Below, piece after piece: positions 36,455-45,185 of a stretch of DNA of 64,000 bases. The stretch spans positions 1,426,001-1,490,000 of the forward strand of contig NZ_LDPY01000001.1 of assembly GCF_001038505.1 (NCBI RefSeq), read 5' to 3'. Both the position numbers and the translations under genes were made by a program. The stretch comes from Puniceibacterium sp. IMCC21224. GTDB lineage: Bacteria; Pseudomonadota; Alphaproteobacteria; Rhodobacterales; Rhodobacteraceae. The notes under the pieces were generated by a model. That model searched no databases, had not been told where the DNA came from, and saw nothing but the letters and a program-made list of their open reading frames with translations. Within the stretch, counting starts at the first letter, position 1. Every line of letters begins with the position of its first letter.

Positions 36455-36641
36455 GGCAGCGGGCCTTTCTGAGCTTGTTCAGCGTTTGTCAGAGGTCTTA
36501 GACTGAGGGTCGGCTGGCGGCAAGAGAGGCGGACAGGATGACAAAGACGCAGGGCGCAGCGGCGCGGGAAACGTCGAGCGGGGCAGCGCAGTCCTGCGAA
36601 CGGGGCGTGTCATTCGACAGTCCGCGCGCAAAGCGCCGACT

Positions 36642-37067
36642 GTGACGATGGGCGGTCCCCATTCCATCGTGGATTTCACCGGGCGCTGGACGTTACGACG
36701 CGAGATTGCCGACCGACAATCGGGGCGGCATGGCCAGTTCGACGGAGACGCCGAGTTCCTGTCGGACGAGGACGGTCTGAGCTATGTCGAGCGCGGGCAG
36801 TTGCGGCTAGAGGGGCAGGGCGCGATGACTGCCGAACGGCGCTATCTCTGGCGTGCCACGCCGAGTGGTGTGGCGGTGCATTTTGCCGATGGTGCCGCGT
36901 TTCACAGTTTTGCGCTGGGCGGAGGCGGCGCGGAAGCGGCGCATTGGTGCGATCCGGATCAGTACGATGTGACTTATGAGTTTCAGCACTGGCCCCGATG
37001 GCGCAGCATCTGGGAGGTGCGCGGCCCGCGCAAAGACTACAGGATGGTGTCGGTTTTTGAGCGATAG
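36642..37067 (+). CDS. DUF6314 family protein
   Basis: A 141-residue cytoplasmic protein that fits the DUF6314 family: a small beta-barrel-like fold with FTGRWTLRREIADRQSG near the start, YLWRATPSGVAVHFADGAAFH in the middle and HWCDPDQYDVTYEF near the end. The function is unknown. It may start at the GTG at 36642 or the ATG at 36648; no strong ribosome site is seen. It lies about 110 bases before bioY on the same strand. Confidence 0.75.
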   Translation: MTMGGPHSIVDFTGRWTLRREIADRQSGRHGQFDGDAEFLSDEDGLSYVERGQLRLEGQGAMTAERRYLWRATPSGVAVHFADGAAFHSFALGGGGAEAAHWCDPDQYDVTYEFQHWPRWRSIWEVRGPRKDYRMVSVFER

Positions 37068-37175
37068 TGCATGGTTGCGCTACCACTGTGGCCTGTGGGG
37101 CGGGATGGCGCTTGCGGTGCTGAGACGCTTGGGGCAGAACGGTGCGCAGTGAATTTTCAACAGGGAGGCAGGCTG

Positions 37176-37781
37176 ATGAACCTGGCACTGAACCGAAACG
37201 TCCTCGTCGATATGTTTGGCGCGACGACTGGCACCGGGCTGAGGATCAAGCAGGCGGCGCTGATCGTAGCAGGGATCGTTCTGCTGGCTGTTGCCGCCAA
37301 GATCAAGGTGCCGGTGCCTGGATCGCCAGTGATGATCAGCATGGGAACCTTTGCGGTTCTGACCGTTGGCGCGGCGTATGGCCCACGTCTGGGGCTTGCC
37401 ACCATGCTGGGCTGGATGATCGTCGGCCTGATGGGCTATGATGTGTTCCAAAGCTCGACCGCCGATCTGAATGGCATTGAGTACATGATGGGCGGCACCG
37501 GCGGGTATCTTGTCGGCTATGTGCTGGCGACGCTGGCGCTGGGTGTGCTGGCGCGGGCAGGCTGGGATCGCACAGCGCCGAAAATGGCTGGCGCGATGCT
37601 GCTGGGCAACGTGCTGATCTACGTGCCGGGCCTGATCTGGCTGGGCATGCTGTATGGCTGGGACAAGCCGATCCTGGCCTGGGGTCTGACCCCGTTCCTG
37701 CTGGGGGATGCGATCAAGCTGGCGCTGGCTGCGCTGATCCTGCCGGTGATTTGGAAGGCAGTGGGCCGCGCCCGCGGCTAA
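37176..37781 (+). CDS. bioY: Biotin transporter BioY (S component)
   Basis: A 201-residue membrane protein with about six helices, the substrate-binding part of the ECF-type biotin importer. Family signatures are AAKIKVPVPGSPVMISMGTF, YGPRLGLATML, and GGTGGYLVGYVLA. The start at 37176 has GGGAGGC upstream. No bioM or bioN genes are adjacent, so it may work alone or with a shared energising module. A strong terminator follows. Confidence 0.95.
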   Translation: MNLALNRNVLVDMFGATTGTGLRIKQAALIVAGIVLLAVAAKIKVPVPGSPVMISMGTFAVLTVGAAYGPRLGLATMLGWMIVGLMGYDVFQSSTADLNGIEYMMGGTGGYLVGYVLATLALGVLARAGWDRTAPKMAGAMLLGNVLIYVPGLIWLGMLYGWDKPILAWGLTPFLLGDAIKLALAALILPVIWKAVGRARG

Positions 37782-37810
37782 ACGCAAAATCCGCCATTTT
37801 TGATCCAATT

Positions 37811-37841
37811 GAGAGGCGCAGAGCAATGCTCTGCGCCTCTC
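37811..37841. terminator. Strong hairpin terminator after bioY
   Basis: GAGAGGCGCAGAGC (37811-37824) pairs perfectly with GCTCTGCGCCTCTC (37828-37841) over a three-base loop, 29 bases after the bioY stop and 55 before the convergent hydrolase-OsmC stop. It has no T run but a very stable stem and can serve both strands. Confidence 0.7.
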
Positions 37842-37896
37842 TGGTTTCTGGAGCAGGCTGGGACGCGAGCCCGCCGTCGCAACGCAGCGACTGTGG

Positions 37897-39108
37897 TCAG
37901 ACCAGTTCAGTTTCCACCCGTGCGGTGCGTTCCAGCGTACGATGAACCGGGCATTTATCGGCAATCTCCAGCAGGCGCTGCCGCTGAGCATTGTCCAATG
38001 CCCCCTCAAGGGTGATGCGGCGCCGGAACAGGTCTATCTTGGCCTCGGTCACGCAGTCGGCATCCTGAGCGTGGACCTTGTCGTGACTGATGTCGACGCG
38101 CACATGATCCAGCGGCCAACCCTTGCGGCGGGCATACATGCGGATCGTCATCGAGGTACAGGCCCCCAGCCCGGCAGCGACGAGGCCATAGGGCGACATG
38201 CCTCGGTTGGTGCCACCATAGGCCATCGGTTCGTCCGCCAAGGTATGGTGATACGGTCCGGATTGCACATCCTGAAGAAAGCCGGCCGGGTCGGCTTCGG
38301 AAACCCGCACGATGCCTTCGGGCGCGCCGATCGGCGGGGCTGGCGGGGTGAGCTCAAGGTACCGACCGGCCCAGGTGGCAATGACATCGGCGGCGTATTC
38401 CGCATCGTTGGGATCGCTGATCAGATGATCCGTGTCATCAAGGGTCACAAAGCTTTTGGGATGTTTGGCGGCGTCAAAGATCTCGGCCGCGTTGGCAATG
38501 CCCACTATTGCGTCGCGCGGCGCGTGCAGAACCAGCAGCGCCTTTTTGAGATTGGCGAGGATGGGAGCGAGATTTGCGGCCTCTACATCGCGCACGAAGC
38601 TGTCGGTGATGGTGAAGGGCCGCCCGCCAAGGTCTACCGTTGCCTTGCCGTGTTCGCGGATCGTGTCGAGCGCGCTGCCAAAGTTATGTGTCACATGCGC
38701 CGGATCGAATGGTGCGCCGATGGTGACGACGGCGCGGGCTGAGGCAATGTCGGGGGCGGCGCGCAGCACAGCCGCTCCGCCCAGTGAATGGCCGATCAGC
38801 AGCTTGGGGGCAATGCCGCGGTCTTGCAGCGCCTGCGACGCAGCCAGCAAATCCGCAACATTCGAACTGAAGGCGGTGTTGGCAAATTCACCTTGCGAAT
38901 GGCCAAGGCCGGTGAAGTCGAACCGCAGCACCGCAATGCCCATCGCGGCAAGCCGGGCCGAGATCCGGCGCGCGGCGGGAATATCTTTGGAACAGGTGAA
39001 GCAATGTGCAAACATCGCCGTAGCAAGATGCGGCCCGTCAGGCAGGTCGAGCCGGGCGGACAATATGTCGCCGGAATGGCCCGGAAAGGTGAGACGCTCG
39101 GTTGGCAT
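37897..39108 (-). CDS. Bifunctional alpha/beta hydrolase - OsmC family protein
   Basis: A 403-residue fusion. Residues 1 to about 245 are an alpha/beta hydrolase with nucleophile elbow GHSLGGAA (Ser), the region around HAPRDAIV for the acid and DDTDHLI for the His. Residues about 265-403 form an OsmC/Ohr-like domain with the peroxidatic cysteine in GACTSMTIRMYA and a second cysteine in ADKCPVHRTLE. Such fusions are known, often annotated as bifunctional hydrolase/OsmC. Probable role: handling of lipid or organic hydroperoxides. It converges on bioY. Confidence 0.88.
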   Translation of the reverse strand: MPTERLTFPGHSGDILSARLDLPDGPHLATAMFAHCFTCSKDIPAARRISARLAAMGIAVLRFDFTGLGHSQGEFANTAFSSNVADLLAASQALQDRGIAPKLLIGHSLGGAAVLRAAPDIASARAVVTIGAPFDPAHVTHNFGSALDTIREHGKATVDLGGRPFTITDSFVRDVEAANLAPILANLKKALLVLHAPRDAIVGIANAAEIFDAAKHPKSFVTLDDTDHLISDPNDAEYAADVIATWAGRYLELTPPAPPIGAPEGIVRVSEADPAGFLQDVQSGPYHHTLADEPMAYGGTNRGMSPYGLVAAGLGACTSMTIRMYARRKGWPLDHVRVDISHDKVHAQDADCVTEAKIDLFRRRITLEGALDNAQRQRLLEIADKCPVHRTLERTARVETELV

Positions 39109-39390
39109 GGGGGTCCTTGGGTGTCTGCTACGGTCTTTGGTTGCCCCTAAGGATGTGTCCTGCCAGAGCGGGCCGCAACCATTGTGTCAGCCGTGTCACT
39201 GGATGGTGAGCCGACGATCCTGAGGTGTGATGCGATCGCGATGCTGAGGCAGGATAAGCCGCCGCTCGCGTCCGGCATTTGCCTGTGCTGTCAGGGGGCG
39301 TTGCAAAATCAACCGGCTTGTTTAGGACACGGTGTTGAACCGGCCTGTCAGCGGGCGATCAGGTGGTTTTTGTCGTTAAACCTGCTGCCG
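39109..39390. other. Intergenic region between allA and the hydrolase-OsmC gene
   Basis: About 280 bases without a convincing coding frame. It presumably holds the promoter of the hydrolase-OsmC gene, reading leftwards, and the end of the upstream allA transcript. I see no strong hairpin or RNA gene. Confidence 0.5.
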
Positions 39391-39891
39391 CTACGGTTGG
39401 CTGTGCGGCAGGGTGTCCCGGTCGAAATAGAGGGGGGTAGGCAGGGTATACTCCTCGGTATCGCGCTGGTCGTCGCCCTGTCCCATCAGCACCGCAACGT
39501 TGCAGGTGCCGTGGGGGCTAAGCAATCCGTGATGCCAGACGCCGCGCTTGTAGATAATTCCGGTGCCGGGCGGTAGCAGAAATGCCCTGAGTTTGCCGGT
39601 GTCGGGTGTCCCGTCTGCCTTGGACGGGCAAGCCGCCATAAGCAGGACAGCTGCGGACAGCGGCAAAAAACTTTGCGGGCTGAAGGGATGACGCTCGATC
39701 TGGGCGAAGGTGATCTTCTGCGGGGCAGCGTTCAGGCTGTTGATCCACAGCCGGGGACGGACCTGCGGTGCGATATCCTCGAACGCCATGTCGAGATAGT
39801 GTCGCTCGGGTTGACCGGTATGGCGCACGAGGGTGCCAAAGGGCGCAAACCCGGATTCGGTGATCCATGTCGGAAGGGGCGTGGTGTTCAT
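39391..39891 (-). CDS. allA: Ureidoglycolate lyase
   Basis: Converts (S)-ureidoglycolate to glyoxylate and urea, the last step of the allantoin pathway. The 166-residue protein has the AllA cupin-like signature: MNTTPLPTWITESGFAPFG at the start, ERHPFSPQSFLPL in the middle, and the strand FLLPPGTGIIYKRGVWHHGL. It is the last gene of the minus-strand locus, 72 bases downstream of the SDR-PuuE fusion, so the two probably act in one ureide-degrading route. Confidence 0.9.
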   Translation of the reverse strand: MNTTPLPTWITESGFAPFGTLVRHTGQPERHYLDMAFEDIAPQVRPRLWINSLNAAPQKITFAQIERHPFSPQSFLPLSAAVLLMAACPSKADGTPDTGKLRAFLLPPGTGIIYKRGVWHHGLLSPHGTCNVAVLMGQGDDQRDTEEYTLPTPLYFDRDTLPHSQP

Positions 39892-39963
39892 GGCAGTTTT
39901 GTTCCGGTTCCTGAGGCGTAATCTGGCGGAAATGACGTGACGCCCGCAGAGGCGCGGCGGCGG

Positions 39964-41865
39964 TTAATCCGGTTTCGGCGGGTGTTCCTGCATCCAGTGG
40001 CGGGCGATGTCGACGCGTCGGCAGATCCACACTTTTTCCCGGGACTGAATGTGGCGCAGGAATCGTTGCAGCGCCAAGGCGCGTCCGGGGTGGCCCATCA
40101 GTCGACAGTGCAGGCCGATATTCATCATACGTGGCTGCGTTTCGCCCTCTTCATAAAGTAAATCAAAGCTGTCGCGCAGAAATTCAAAGAACTGCCCTGC
40201 GGTTGCCGTGTTGCCACGCGCGAATTTTCCGTCGTTTAGAGTCAGGCTGTAGGGGATCACCAGATGATCACGTTCTCCAACCTGCGTCCAATATGGCAGT
40301 TCATCGGCATAACTGTCCGAATCGTATAGAAAACCACCATGATCGGCGATCAGCTGACGCGTCCGCAGCGACGGTGCATATCGACAGTACCAGCCCGCCG
40401 GAGGTTCGCCGCACAGGGTGCCGATGACGTCAAAGGCCCGCGCTATGGCGCGTTGCTCGGTTGCGGCGTCCAGCATTTGATGCCGCACCCAGCGGTCACC
40501 ATGGGCGCAGACGTCCCAGCCATTGGCGCGGATCGCCTCGGCCACTTGGGGATTCCGCTCAAGCGCCTGAGCACACCCGAAAACGGTTGCCGGAACGCCA
40601 GCCTGTTGGAGCAGGCGAAACAGCCGCCAGACGCCGACCCGGCTGCCATATTCAAACATGGTTTCAGCGCCAAGATCGCGACCGGTGAATGCACCACCGC
40701 CGCCTTCGGTCAGTCCGCCTTCGGAGAGGGCATCGCCATCGCCAAAGCTTTCTTCGGCACCTTCTTCGTAGTTCACCACGATATTGACTGCAATCCGTGC
40801 GCCACCGGGCCAGCGCGGATCTGGCGGGTTTGGACCATAGCCGACGAAATCGCGGGTGGGATGGTGGATCGCCGGTGTCCGGATGGGTGTCGGCACCGGG
40901 TCGTTTGTGCATGACTGCAGCCATTGGATGTAGTCGCGACAGGCCATATCGGGCGTGCGAAACAGAAATCCAAAGTCGCGTTCGAACCTTGTGGCGATCA
41001 GCGGCTGTCGCGCCTGTGACGGATCGTCGTGCAACGTCAGCGTACTGTCACTGCCGTCTGGCTTGCCGATCCCGGCCTGCCATGTGGGGAAGGCGACGGC
41101 CAAATGCCCGGCCAGCAGCGCAGGGTTCCAGGGCGCGCCGATCCCAAGGTTATAAAGCTCAGCCTCCAGCTTTGGCGCAGTGGCAAGATGCAAGAGCGCC
41201 TCGGCCACGTCGCGGCTGCTGGTCCAGTCGCGCTGCAGGCCCGCAGGCAGCACGGTCGGTTTCCCCGTCATCGCCTGTTGCGCCATCTGGAACGGCAGGC
41301 TCATCATGTCGCGGGTCGTGGTTTCCCGTTCATGGGGGCCGAACAGCGCCGTGATACGGGCGCAGACGCAAGACGAGCCATAGCTTTTGGCCGTTTCCGC
41401 GACCAGTCGTTCGCTCGCCAGCTTGGTATAGCCATAGACCGAGACGGGGCGGGGTGGGGTGTCTTCGGTGATGGGCGTCCCGTCATAGAGTGCGGCACCG
41501 TAGACCGCAGTCGAGCTGGGATAGACAAAGCGCGCCACACCGACTTTTCGGGCCTCGTCCAGCAGAACTGCTGTCGAGACGGCGTTGACGTCGAACGCGG
41601 TATCGGCACCGGTCATTCGGCTCGTCGGCGCCAATGTCACTGCGGCTGCGTGAATGATGCCCTGAATGTCGTGACGTTGCAGGATGGCGGCCATGGCCGC
41701 ACGGTCACGCACATCCGCGATTTCGATGGTCAGGCCGGGTCTGGTCGAAAACTCTGGCGGGAGAGGCCGGTCGTTCACTGCGACGCAGGGGATCGCATGC
41801 GCAAGCAGCGCCTCGACTATGTTCAGCCCGAGAAAGCCTCCGGCACCGGTGAGCAGAATTGTCAT
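39964..41865 (-). CDS. Fusion of NAD-dependent epimerase/dehydratase and PuuE-type allantoinase
   Basis: A 633-residue two-domain protein. Residues 1 to about 320 are an extended short-chain dehydrogenase with nucleotide loop GAGGFLG (7-13), YPSSTAVYG and catalytic Tyr144 and Lys148 in YGYTK. Residues about 335-633 match the cofactor-independent polysaccharide-deacetylase-like allantoinase PuuE: DFVGYGPNPPDPRWPGGARI, VNYEEGAEES, FEYGSRVGVWRL, GGFLYDSDSYADELPYW and GLHCRLMGHPGRA. PuuE opens allantoin to allantoate. Known PuuE fusions are with UraD, not with an epimerase. The frame is continuous through a Pro-rich linker. It lies 3 bases after the TRAP permease and before allA. Confidence 0.85.
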   Translation of the reverse strand: MTILLTGAGGFLGLNIVEALLAHAIPCVAVNDRPLPPEFSTRPGLTIEIADVRDRAAMAAILQRHDIQGIIHAAAVTLAPTSRMTGADTAFDVNAVSTAVLLDEARKVGVARFVYPSSTAVYGAALYDGTPITEDTPPRPVSVYGYTKLASERLVAETAKSYGSSCVCARITALFGPHERETTTRDMMSLPFQMAQQAMTGKPTVLPAGLQRDWTSSRDVAEALLHLATAPKLEAELYNLGIGAPWNPALLAGHLAVAFPTWQAGIGKPDGSDSTLTLHDDPSQARQPLIATRFERDFGFLFRTPDMACRDYIQWLQSCTNDPVPTPIRTPAIHHPTRDFVGYGPNPPDPRWPGGARIAVNIVVNYEEGAEESFGDGDALSEGGLTEGGGGAFTGRDLGAETMFEYGSRVGVWRLFRLLQQAGVPATVFGCAQALERNPQVAEAIRANGWDVCAHGDRWVRHQMLDAATEQRAIARAFDVIGTLCGEPPAGWYCRYAPSLRTRQLIADHGGFLYDSDSYADELPYWTQVGERDHLVIPYSLTLNDGKFARGNTATAGQFFEFLRDSFDLLYEEGETQPRMMNIGLHCRLMGHPGRALALQRFLRHIQSREKVWICRRVDIARHWMQEHPPKPD

Positions 41866-41868
41866 GGC

Positions 41869-43164
41869 TCAGTTACTCATGTTTCGGGGCAACCAAAGCA
41901 CCAGCTCGGGCACGTAGACGATCACGGCAATAAAGGCGAGAAAGGCAACTACAAACGGCGCGATTCCGATGAATACGTCGTTGATGTTGGAATCCTTTGG
42001 CCGAAGGTTCTGGATAACGTACAGATTCAGCCCGACCGGCGGCGTGATCAGTGACAATTCCATCAGGATGGTCAGAAACACGCCAAACCACAAGGGATCG
42101 AACCCGGCGGCAATCACGATTGGGACAACAATACCGACGGTGGTCACCATCATGGCGACGGCCTCAAGAAAACAGCCAAGGATCACGTAGAACAGCACCA
42201 GCAGCCAGATCAGCGCATAGGGTCCCAGCCCGGCCTGGGTGATCGCGCGCGATGCGTCCTGTGGCAGCCCGAGCAATGAAATAATGAAGTTCAGGCAAAA
42301 GGCCGATACGATGATCAGCATGATCATCGACGTGGTGCGAAACGCGGCGGCAAACGCCTTGTGCAGCATCGCGACCGACAGTTTGCCGTTGCATGCGGCC
42401 AGCATCAGCGCCGCTACGATGCCCAGGGCCGCCGCCTCGGTCGGGGTGGCCAGACCGCCATAGATGCTGCCCATGACGACCAGAAACACAAGGAAAATCG
42501 GCGCGACCTGCCAGAGCATGCGCAGCTTTTGCGCCAGCGGGACACGTTCGGTTGCGATGGTGGGCGGTGCGATAAACACCGAAACGATGACAATGGTCAG
42601 TGACATCATTCCCGCCAGAAGCAGACCGGGAATAATCGCCGCGATGAACAGTTTGCTGACGGACAGTTCGGCCAGCGTGCCATAGACGATCATCAGGATA
42701 CTTGGTGGGATCAACACGCCCAGCGTCCCCCCCGAGGCAAGCGATCCATAGATCAGACGCCGGTTGTAGCCGCGCGCCTCAAGCTCGGGGATGGCGATGG
42801 TGCCGATGGTGGCAGCCGTCGCAACACTGGACCCCGAGGTGGCGGCAAACACCGTGCTCGCATAGATATTGGTATGCAACAGCCCACCCGGCAGCCGGTT
42901 CATCCAGACCGAAAGGGCCGAATACAGCTTGTCCGCGACTCCACCGCGGATCAGGATTTCACCCAGCATCACAAACAGCGGGATCGCGACCAGAGTGAAC
43001 GAGTTCATCTTGTCCCAGGCGATCGAGCCGAGCGACGCTGACAGCAATCCGTTGCTCAGGATCAGATCCGCACCAAAGGCGAGCAGGATAAGCGCCGTCG
43101 CCACATGAAGCCCAAGCATCAGAAGGGCGAGAAGCCCGCCAACAAACATCAGCGCGACAGTCAT
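41869..43164 (-). CDS. TRAP transporter large permease (DctM)
   Basis: A 431-residue membrane protein with about twelve helices, the ion-coupled translocation subunit of a TRAP importer. Family patterns include LGSIAWDKMNSFTLVAIPLF, GSSVATAATIGTIAIPELE, GGTLGVLIPPSILMIVYG and LITPPVGLNLYVI. It overlaps the small permease stop by one base and is followed by the SDR-PuuE gene after three bases, so substrate uptake and that enzyme are cotranscribed. Confidence 0.94.
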   Translation of the reverse strand: MTVALMFVGGLLALLMLGLHVATALILLAFGADLILSNGLLSASLGSIAWDKMNSFTLVAIPLFVMLGEILIRGGVADKLYSALSVWMNRLPGGLLHTNIYASTVFAATSGSSVATAATIGTIAIPELEARGYNRRLIYGSLASGGTLGVLIPPSILMIVYGTLAELSVSKLFIAAIIPGLLLAGMMSLTIVIVSVFIAPPTIATERVPLAQKLRMLWQVAPIFLVFLVVMGSIYGGLATPTEAAALGIVAALMLAACNGKLSVAMLHKAFAAAFRTTSMIMLIIVSAFCLNFIISLLGLPQDASRAITQAGLGPYALIWLLVLFYVILGCFLEAVAMMVTTVGIVVPIVIAAGFDPLWFGVFLTILMELSLITPPVGLNLYVIQNLRPKDSNINDVFIGIAPFVVAFLAFIAVIVYVPELVLWLPRNMSN

Positions 43165-43748
43165 TATTCGATCCCCTGAATGCGCGTGATCTGGCTGTCC
43201 TCGCCGGAACGCGCCTCGCCCAGAAGATCGCTGGTGGCGTCTTTGTCCCCCAGCAGAATGGTTTGTAGCAGATGTAGCAGCCGCAGCACGATTGCCAGAA
43301 AGAACAGGCAGAACCCTCCGGCCCAGATTGCCTGCGGGTAGTAGATCGGGGTGCGCAGCGGCGTGTTTGAAAAGGCACCGAACAGGTAGGATTCGTCCGT
43401 CAGCCTGATCGCTCCCAGCGCCAGCATCCCGACCACGATGCCAAGGGCAAGGATCGCGATCACCGCAAACACCCGGCCCAGCCTTTTCGGCAGTTTGCGC
43501 ACCACCACGTCAATCTGGATATGCGCATGTTCGTAAAAGCAATAGGCCAGCCCCAGCGACGCGGTGGTCGCAAGGGTGTAGCCGCCGTATTCATCGATTC
43601 CTTGCAGGGATTCACTGAACACCTTTCGCAGGAAAACTTCGACACAGATGCCAATCGACAACAATATCACGAGCCAGCCACCGACGATGCAGGCAGCATG
43701 GGATATGGCCCTGAGGGCCGCTTCTGAGGACGGGATGATGCGTTTCAT
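43164..43748 (-). CDS. TRAP transporter small permease (DctQ)
   Basis: A 194-residue, four-helix membrane subunit joining the binding protein and large permease of the TRAP system. The family segment EYGGYTLATTASLGLAYCFYEHAHIQIDVV is present. I start at the ATG at 43748; a TTG at 43796 in the same frame would overlap the binding-protein stop. It ends in the same bases where DctM begins. Confidence 0.88.
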   Translation of the reverse strand: MKRIIPSSEAALRAISHAACIVGGWLVILLSIGICVEVFLRKVFSESLQGIDEYGGYTLATTASLGLAYCFYEHAHIQIDVVVRKLPKRLGRVFAVIAILALGIVVGMLALGAIRLTDESYLFGAFSNTPLRTPIYYPQAIWAGGFCLFFLAIVLRLLHLLQTILLGDKDATSDLLGEARSGEDSQITRIQGIE

Positions 43749-43782
43749 GTCATTTGCGCCGAAATTTGTTTGCCTGTGTCGA

Positions 43783-44829
43783 TTACTGAGCCGCAATCAC
43801 TTTGCCGATGGTTTCGTCAAAGCGGTCGGCGCAGTCGGGGAAGATCGGGGTACAGCTTTCTTTCCACTTGGGGATGATCGTGGTGTTGACGATCTCTGCC
43901 AGGATGTCCTTGTCGCTCGCAGAGACTTCGGTGAACGTCATGCTGCCCGGTTCGCCGCCAAGGGTACATTCGCCCTGACCCGTCGCGCAGACCACACCCT
44001 GATTGTGGACGTCGGGGGCCATGGCCCACAGCTTGTCCTCGGCTTCCTTCATCTTGGCGCTGATCATGTCCTGATCTTCGGCCGAGAGGGTGTCCCAAAA
44101 GGTCTTGTTCGCGACCTGAACAACCTGGCTGTAGCTGCCCAATGGGAAATTATAGAGATGGTTGGCGACCTCGTGCCATTTGGTACTGTAGCCATATGTG
44201 CTGCCCGTGGAGCCACAGTTGACAAGGCCGCGCTGCAACGCCTGATAGACCTCGCCGCCGGTCAGGTTGACTGCGGTCGCGCCCAGTTGATCCAGCGTGT
44301 CAGCCGCGGGTGCGCCGGACACCCGGACCTTGCGACCCTTGAGGTCGGTGATGCTGTTGACTGGTTCATTGCACCAGACGATTTGCGGATTGAACGGCCA
44401 GTGGGTCAGCAGAACACCGTCAAACCGCTCTAGTCGCTCGGCCATGGTCGGACGGTAAACATCCGAGATTTTGCGAAGCGTTTCATAGTCATACGCCAGC
44501 CCGGGCAGATCAACGGCGACCAGAGACGGTTCGTCGCCGCTGACATAGGCCGGGCTGATGGTCATGATGTCAAAGGCACCGCGCTTGAGAAACCGCAACG
44601 CCTGATCCCCCTTCAGGCCGGCCTCGTTCAGGGTCAGGTACTGAATTTCGATCCGCCCGTCGGATTCGGCCTCGATGGCTTCCCACATCGGGCGGTCCAC
44701 GTCGTCGATCTGCGGCTGGTTGCCCCAGAACCCAAGGACCTTGATTGTCACGTCCGCAGCCTGCGCCATCGAAGCAGACGAGAGGGCGCCAACAAACGCC
44801 GCGCTAAGGATTTTTGATGCTGTGTTCAC
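43783..44829 (-). CDS. TRAP transporter periplasmic binding protein (DctP)
   Basis: A 348-residue secreted protein with a signal peptide (ending SMAQA) and a DctP fold. The conserved arginine that usually binds a substrate carboxylate is probably in KGRKVRVSGAP. Unusual for the family, it has several cysteines (WCNEPV, GLVNCG, VVCATGQGECTLG, ESCTPIFPDC) that may form disulfides. It is the first gene of the minus-strand operon. Linked allantoinase and AllA make a ureide or related acid a plausible ligand, but the ligand cannot be read from sequence. Confidence 0.92.
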   Translation of the reverse strand: MNTASKILSAAFVGALSSASMAQAADVTIKVLGFWGNQPQIDDVDRPMWEAIEAESDGRIEIQYLTLNEAGLKGDQALRFLKRGAFDIMTISPAYVSGDEPSLVAVDLPGLAYDYETLRKISDVYRPTMAERLERFDGVLLTHWPFNPQIVWCNEPVNSITDLKGRKVRVSGAPAADTLDQLGATAVNLTGGEVYQALQRGLVNCGSTGSTYGYSTKWHEVANHLYNFPLGSYSQVVQVANKTFWDTLSAEDQDMISAKMKEAEDKLWAMAPDVHNQGVVCATGQGECTLGGEPGSMTFTEVSASDKDILAEIVNTTIIPKWKESCTPIFPDCADRFDETIGKVIAAQ

Positions 44830-45166
44830 TGATCTGTCTTTCTGTTTGAGTTGGAAGGGTTGCGTTTATCGGGGCCAAAGACCGGGCCGCCTGCCAGAGG
44901 CTGCGACTGCCCGCACGAGGTGTTCGTCGACCATGAATTTTCTTCCCCAAGATATTTCCCGTTTCATCGACGTTTCGGACCGAACCAACACGGGGGCGCG
45001 CCCGTGACGTCCACGCTGCCATCTGCGCCTGACCATGCTGATCCGACCCTCGAAATGGTTCGCCGGATTTGCCGCTGGATGAGATGTTGCGCGTTCTGCC
45101 TTGTCGTCCAAGAGGATTGATTTCTTTGCGCCAGGCGAATTTCCAATTAAATACAGCCGCAGTCAC
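44830..45166. other. Divergent intergenic region between TRAP operon and LysR gene
   Basis: About 340 bases without a reliable gene. It must contain the promoter of the TRAP-SDR/PuuE-allA operon (minus) and upstream elements of the LysR gene (plus). Apart from the LysR-side palindrome I see no clear promoter boxes. Confidence 0.5.
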
Positions 45167-45181
45167 ATAAGTTGGGGTTAT
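45167..45181 (+). promoter_or_regulatory. LysR-type operator overlapping the regulator's ribosome site
   Basis: ATAA-N7-TTAT at 45167-45181 is a perfect 4-7-4 inverted repeat with the LysR-type T/A spacing, ending four bases before the LysR ATG. The weak Shine-Dalgarno GGGG lies inside it. Binding there would suit autorepression. Confidence 0.35.
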
Positions 45182-45185
45182 ACAA

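Noticed and set aside
44830..45166. Small genes in the TRAP/LysR gap
   Set aside because: The open frames there lack ribosome sites and protein-like composition.
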